Part shown: positions 56,483-57,656 of the stretch, piece after piece | How positions within the stretch are numbered: the stretch's first letter is position 1 | Layout: every line of letters begins with the position of its first letter | DNA from: Clostridiales bacterium UBA3953 | GTDB lineage: Bacteria; Bacillota; Clostridia; Oscillospirales; CAG-272 | Length of the DNA stretch: 57,656 nt | Assembly (NCBI GenBank): GCA_002385415.1 | Contig: DGDL01000041.1 | Location: 23,345 to 81,000, forward strand | Reading direction: 5' to 3' | Notes under the pieces: generated by a model | The model's input: only the letters and a program-made list of their open reading frames with translations | What the model was told of the DNA's origin: nothing | The model's database searches: none | Position numbers and translations under genes: made by a program

Positions 56483-56516
56483 GCCGCTCTCGGAGCAGTC
56501 CGAGGGCGGCTTTTTT
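56483..56516 (+). terminator. Terminator after the Gfo/Idh/MocA gene
   Basis: A 12-bp stem (56483-56494 with 56499-56510, one G-T) around GCAG, followed by TTTTTTG. Confidence 0.93.
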
Positions 56517-56621
56517 GCACCAAAACCAGACTTGGCGAAAACACTCGGCGAGCAAAAGCTGTTTTGCGCCTATAATATCAGTTTGAATTTGTTATTGCTT
56601 CTGCAGTGCTTACAAATGCAA

Positions 56622-57107
56622 CTATATAGGGCATTTAAGTTTCAGTTCGAAGGCAGGCTTTGTAACGTATGCAAGATATGTGGGCCTTCTGCTGTATTCG
56701 AGAAATGCCTTAAAACGCTCGGCATGCGCGGGCGAGCCGAGCAGTCTGTCCAGTACCCGGTCGCGCGGGACAAATGCAGACTCCGAATTTTCCTCGGACG
56801 GACGCGGCACGCCGTCTTTTACCCGGCATATAAAGTCAAACATGACTTTTGTGGGCACCTCGCCGCTTTCTATCGCATATTTACCAACGTTTGAGGACAC
56901 GCAAAACAGCTCGCCGACCTCAACGTCGACGCCGGTCTCCTCCATTATCTCCCTTTTCACTGCTTCGATAAGGTTCTCACCGACTTCAACCTGGCCGCCG
57001 GGGAAACCCCAGCCCGATTTATAGGTCTTAACGAGCAGTATATCGCCGTCGCCGTTGACCACCACGCCTGCCGCCGCAACGATATGTGTGGGTATAACGA
57101 AGCTCAT
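56622..57107 (-). CDS. NUDIX hydrolase
   Basis: A 161-aa pyrophosphohydrolase of nucleoside diphosphates linked to another moiety. The Nudix box GGQVEVGENLIEAVKREIMEETGVDV (about 37-62) fits Gx5Ex7REUxEExGU fully, preceded by KTYKSGWGFPG. The C terminus (PAHAERFKAFLEYSRRPTYLAYV) is family-variable. ATG at 57107 follows GAGGTAG; a longer frame upstream lacks a start signal. The substrate is unknown. It lies 158 bp downstream of the Fur-family gene on the same strand. Confidence 0.9.
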   Translation of the reverse strand: MSFVIPTHIVAAAGVVVNGDGDILLVKTYKSGWGFPGGQVEVGENLIEAVKREIMEETGVDVEVGELFCVSSNVGKYAIESGEVPTKVMFDFICRVKDGVPRPSEENSESAFVPRDRVLDRLLGSPAHAERFKAFLEYSRRPTYLAYVTKPAFELKLKCPI

Positions 57108-57265
57108 AAAACTACCTCGCTTTTCGGGAGTGTTGCTAAGATTGTAATCCTGCGCTGCGAATTTTGCAATATCGGGAGGCAAAAAAGCGATTAGCGAGGC
57201 AAAGGTTTCAAATGAAAAGCACTGTATAGGCGGCACAAGGCACATATCCCCAGGACGGGCAGGCG

Positions 57266-57627
57266 TTAATCCTTTCTGCATTCGGGGCAATAGCCGTATA
57301 CGTTGAGTCTGTGCCCGGTTATCTCATACCCAGTCTCGCCTTCAAGCGCCTGTTCGTATTCGGCGAGCGGGCAGGACGAGATGGGGGTTATTTTTTTGCA
57401 GCCGACGCACACGAGATGGTGGCGGTGCGTGCTGTCGCTGTACTCGTACAGTGCCTTTCCGCTCTCCTCGAACACAACTTTGTTAGCAAGCCCTGCCTCA
57501 CAAAGCGACTCGAGCGTGCGGTAGACAGTCGATAGATTTACGGAGGATCCTCTTTCCTTCAGTTCGGTGTAAATCTGCTCTGCGTGGGCAGGCTGCTCGG
57601 CCGACTTCAAATAGATAAGTATAACCT
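57266..57627 (-). CDS. Fur-family metalloregulator, 5' truncated by contig end
   Basis: About 120 residues of a Fur/PerR/Zur-type repressor. The frame is open to the contig edge: VILIYLKSAEQPAHAEQIY, then the recognition helix in VNLSTVYRTLESLCEAGL. HRHHLVCVGC and CPECRK carry the regulatory metal histidines and the structural zinc cysteines. Roughly the first 15-20 residues are lost, because real sequence stops at about 57627 where adapter-like bases begin. Which metal or peroxide it senses cannot be told. Any target box upstream is outside the window. Confidence 0.85.
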
Positions 57628-57656
57628 CTGTCTCTTATATACATCTCCTATCCCAC
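57628..57656. other. Probable Nextera adapter read-through at the contig end
   Basis: The last 29 bases match the Nextera transposase adapter that begins CTGTCTCTTATACACATCT and continues CCGAGCCCAC, at 26 of 29 positions. They interrupt the Fur-family gene. This is almost certainly library or assembly carry-over and not genomic DNA. Confidence 0.85.

Noticed and set aside
1..57656. tRNA or rRNA genes
   Set aside because: No T-loop GTTCGANTC context with matching acceptor stems and no rRNA core sequence was recognised on either strand. A tRNAscan-SE run would settle it.

Overview
The window is a roughly 55% GC contig from a low-G+C-lineage, spore-forming anaerobe, most likely a member of the Clostridia of the gut Oscillospirales/Ruminococcaceae kind. 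This placement is inferred from gene content: SpmA/SpmB, a 25-residue SpoVM-like ORF, a SpoIIQ-like M23 protein, GerW (YtfJ), a DacF-type carboxypeptidase, an AbrB-like regulator, and gene orders shared with Bacillus/Clostridia (lon-ysxC; scpA-scpB-ytfI-ytfJ; spoVM beside rsgA). No tRNA or rRNA gene was seen. The last 29 bases look like Nextera adapter read-through, so the right-hand contig edge is artificial.

Layout. 1-4.2 kb: tail of a metallo-beta-lactamase-fold hydrolase, then gltX, a VanZ-like gene and glnS. 4.4-5.7 kb: an O-acetylhomoserine sulfhydrylase-type gene behind a structured leader. 5.8-11 kb: purine operon purC-purB-purA-guaA, with an attenuator-like leader before guaA. 11.3-13.1 kb: a decayed type I-C CRISPR locus, in which a promoter-bearing cas3 is cut inside its helicase domain and fused to a two-spacer array, followed by an AT-rich orphan gene. 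13.1-20.8 kb: an organophosphate-type MFS transporter with a coupled 38-codon leader ORF, a GH76-like hydrolase, an amidase-like protein, a YbdG-type mechanosensitive channel, rsgA, the SpoVM-like ORF, a 51-aa membrane peptide, a 2-TM protein and birA. 21-26.7 kb: a PcrA/UvrD helicase, an unassigned structured intergenic element, spmB/spmA, an AbrB-like regulator and a SpoIIQ-like protein.

26.7-37.1 kb (minus strand): a compact phage structural cassette. It encodes small-terminase candidate, TerL, major capsid, tail terminator, tail tube, portal, scaffold, two connectors, a tail chaperone, Dit, a Gp37-like protein, a fibre and a small orphan. There is no tape measure, integrase, lysis or replication gene, and the gene order is unusual: capsid, tail terminator and tail tube precede portal. 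It is either a decayed siphoviral prophage or a domesticated particle cassette, and it is the most interesting block in the window.

37.4-52 kb (minus strand): a long co-directional run, read 5' to 3' as lon, ysxC, a TIM-barrel isomerase, lysA, a site-2 protease, scpA, scpB, DUF2953 (ytfI), gerW, dacF, a serine hydrolase, an esterase and a secreted beta-helix lipoprotein. Several genes overlap by ATGA. 52-57.6 kb: a P2A-type cation ATPase behind a yybP-ykoY-like (Mn2+) riboswitch with terminator, a Gfo/Idh/MocA oxidoreductase, a NUDIX hydrolase and a truncated Fur-family regulator.
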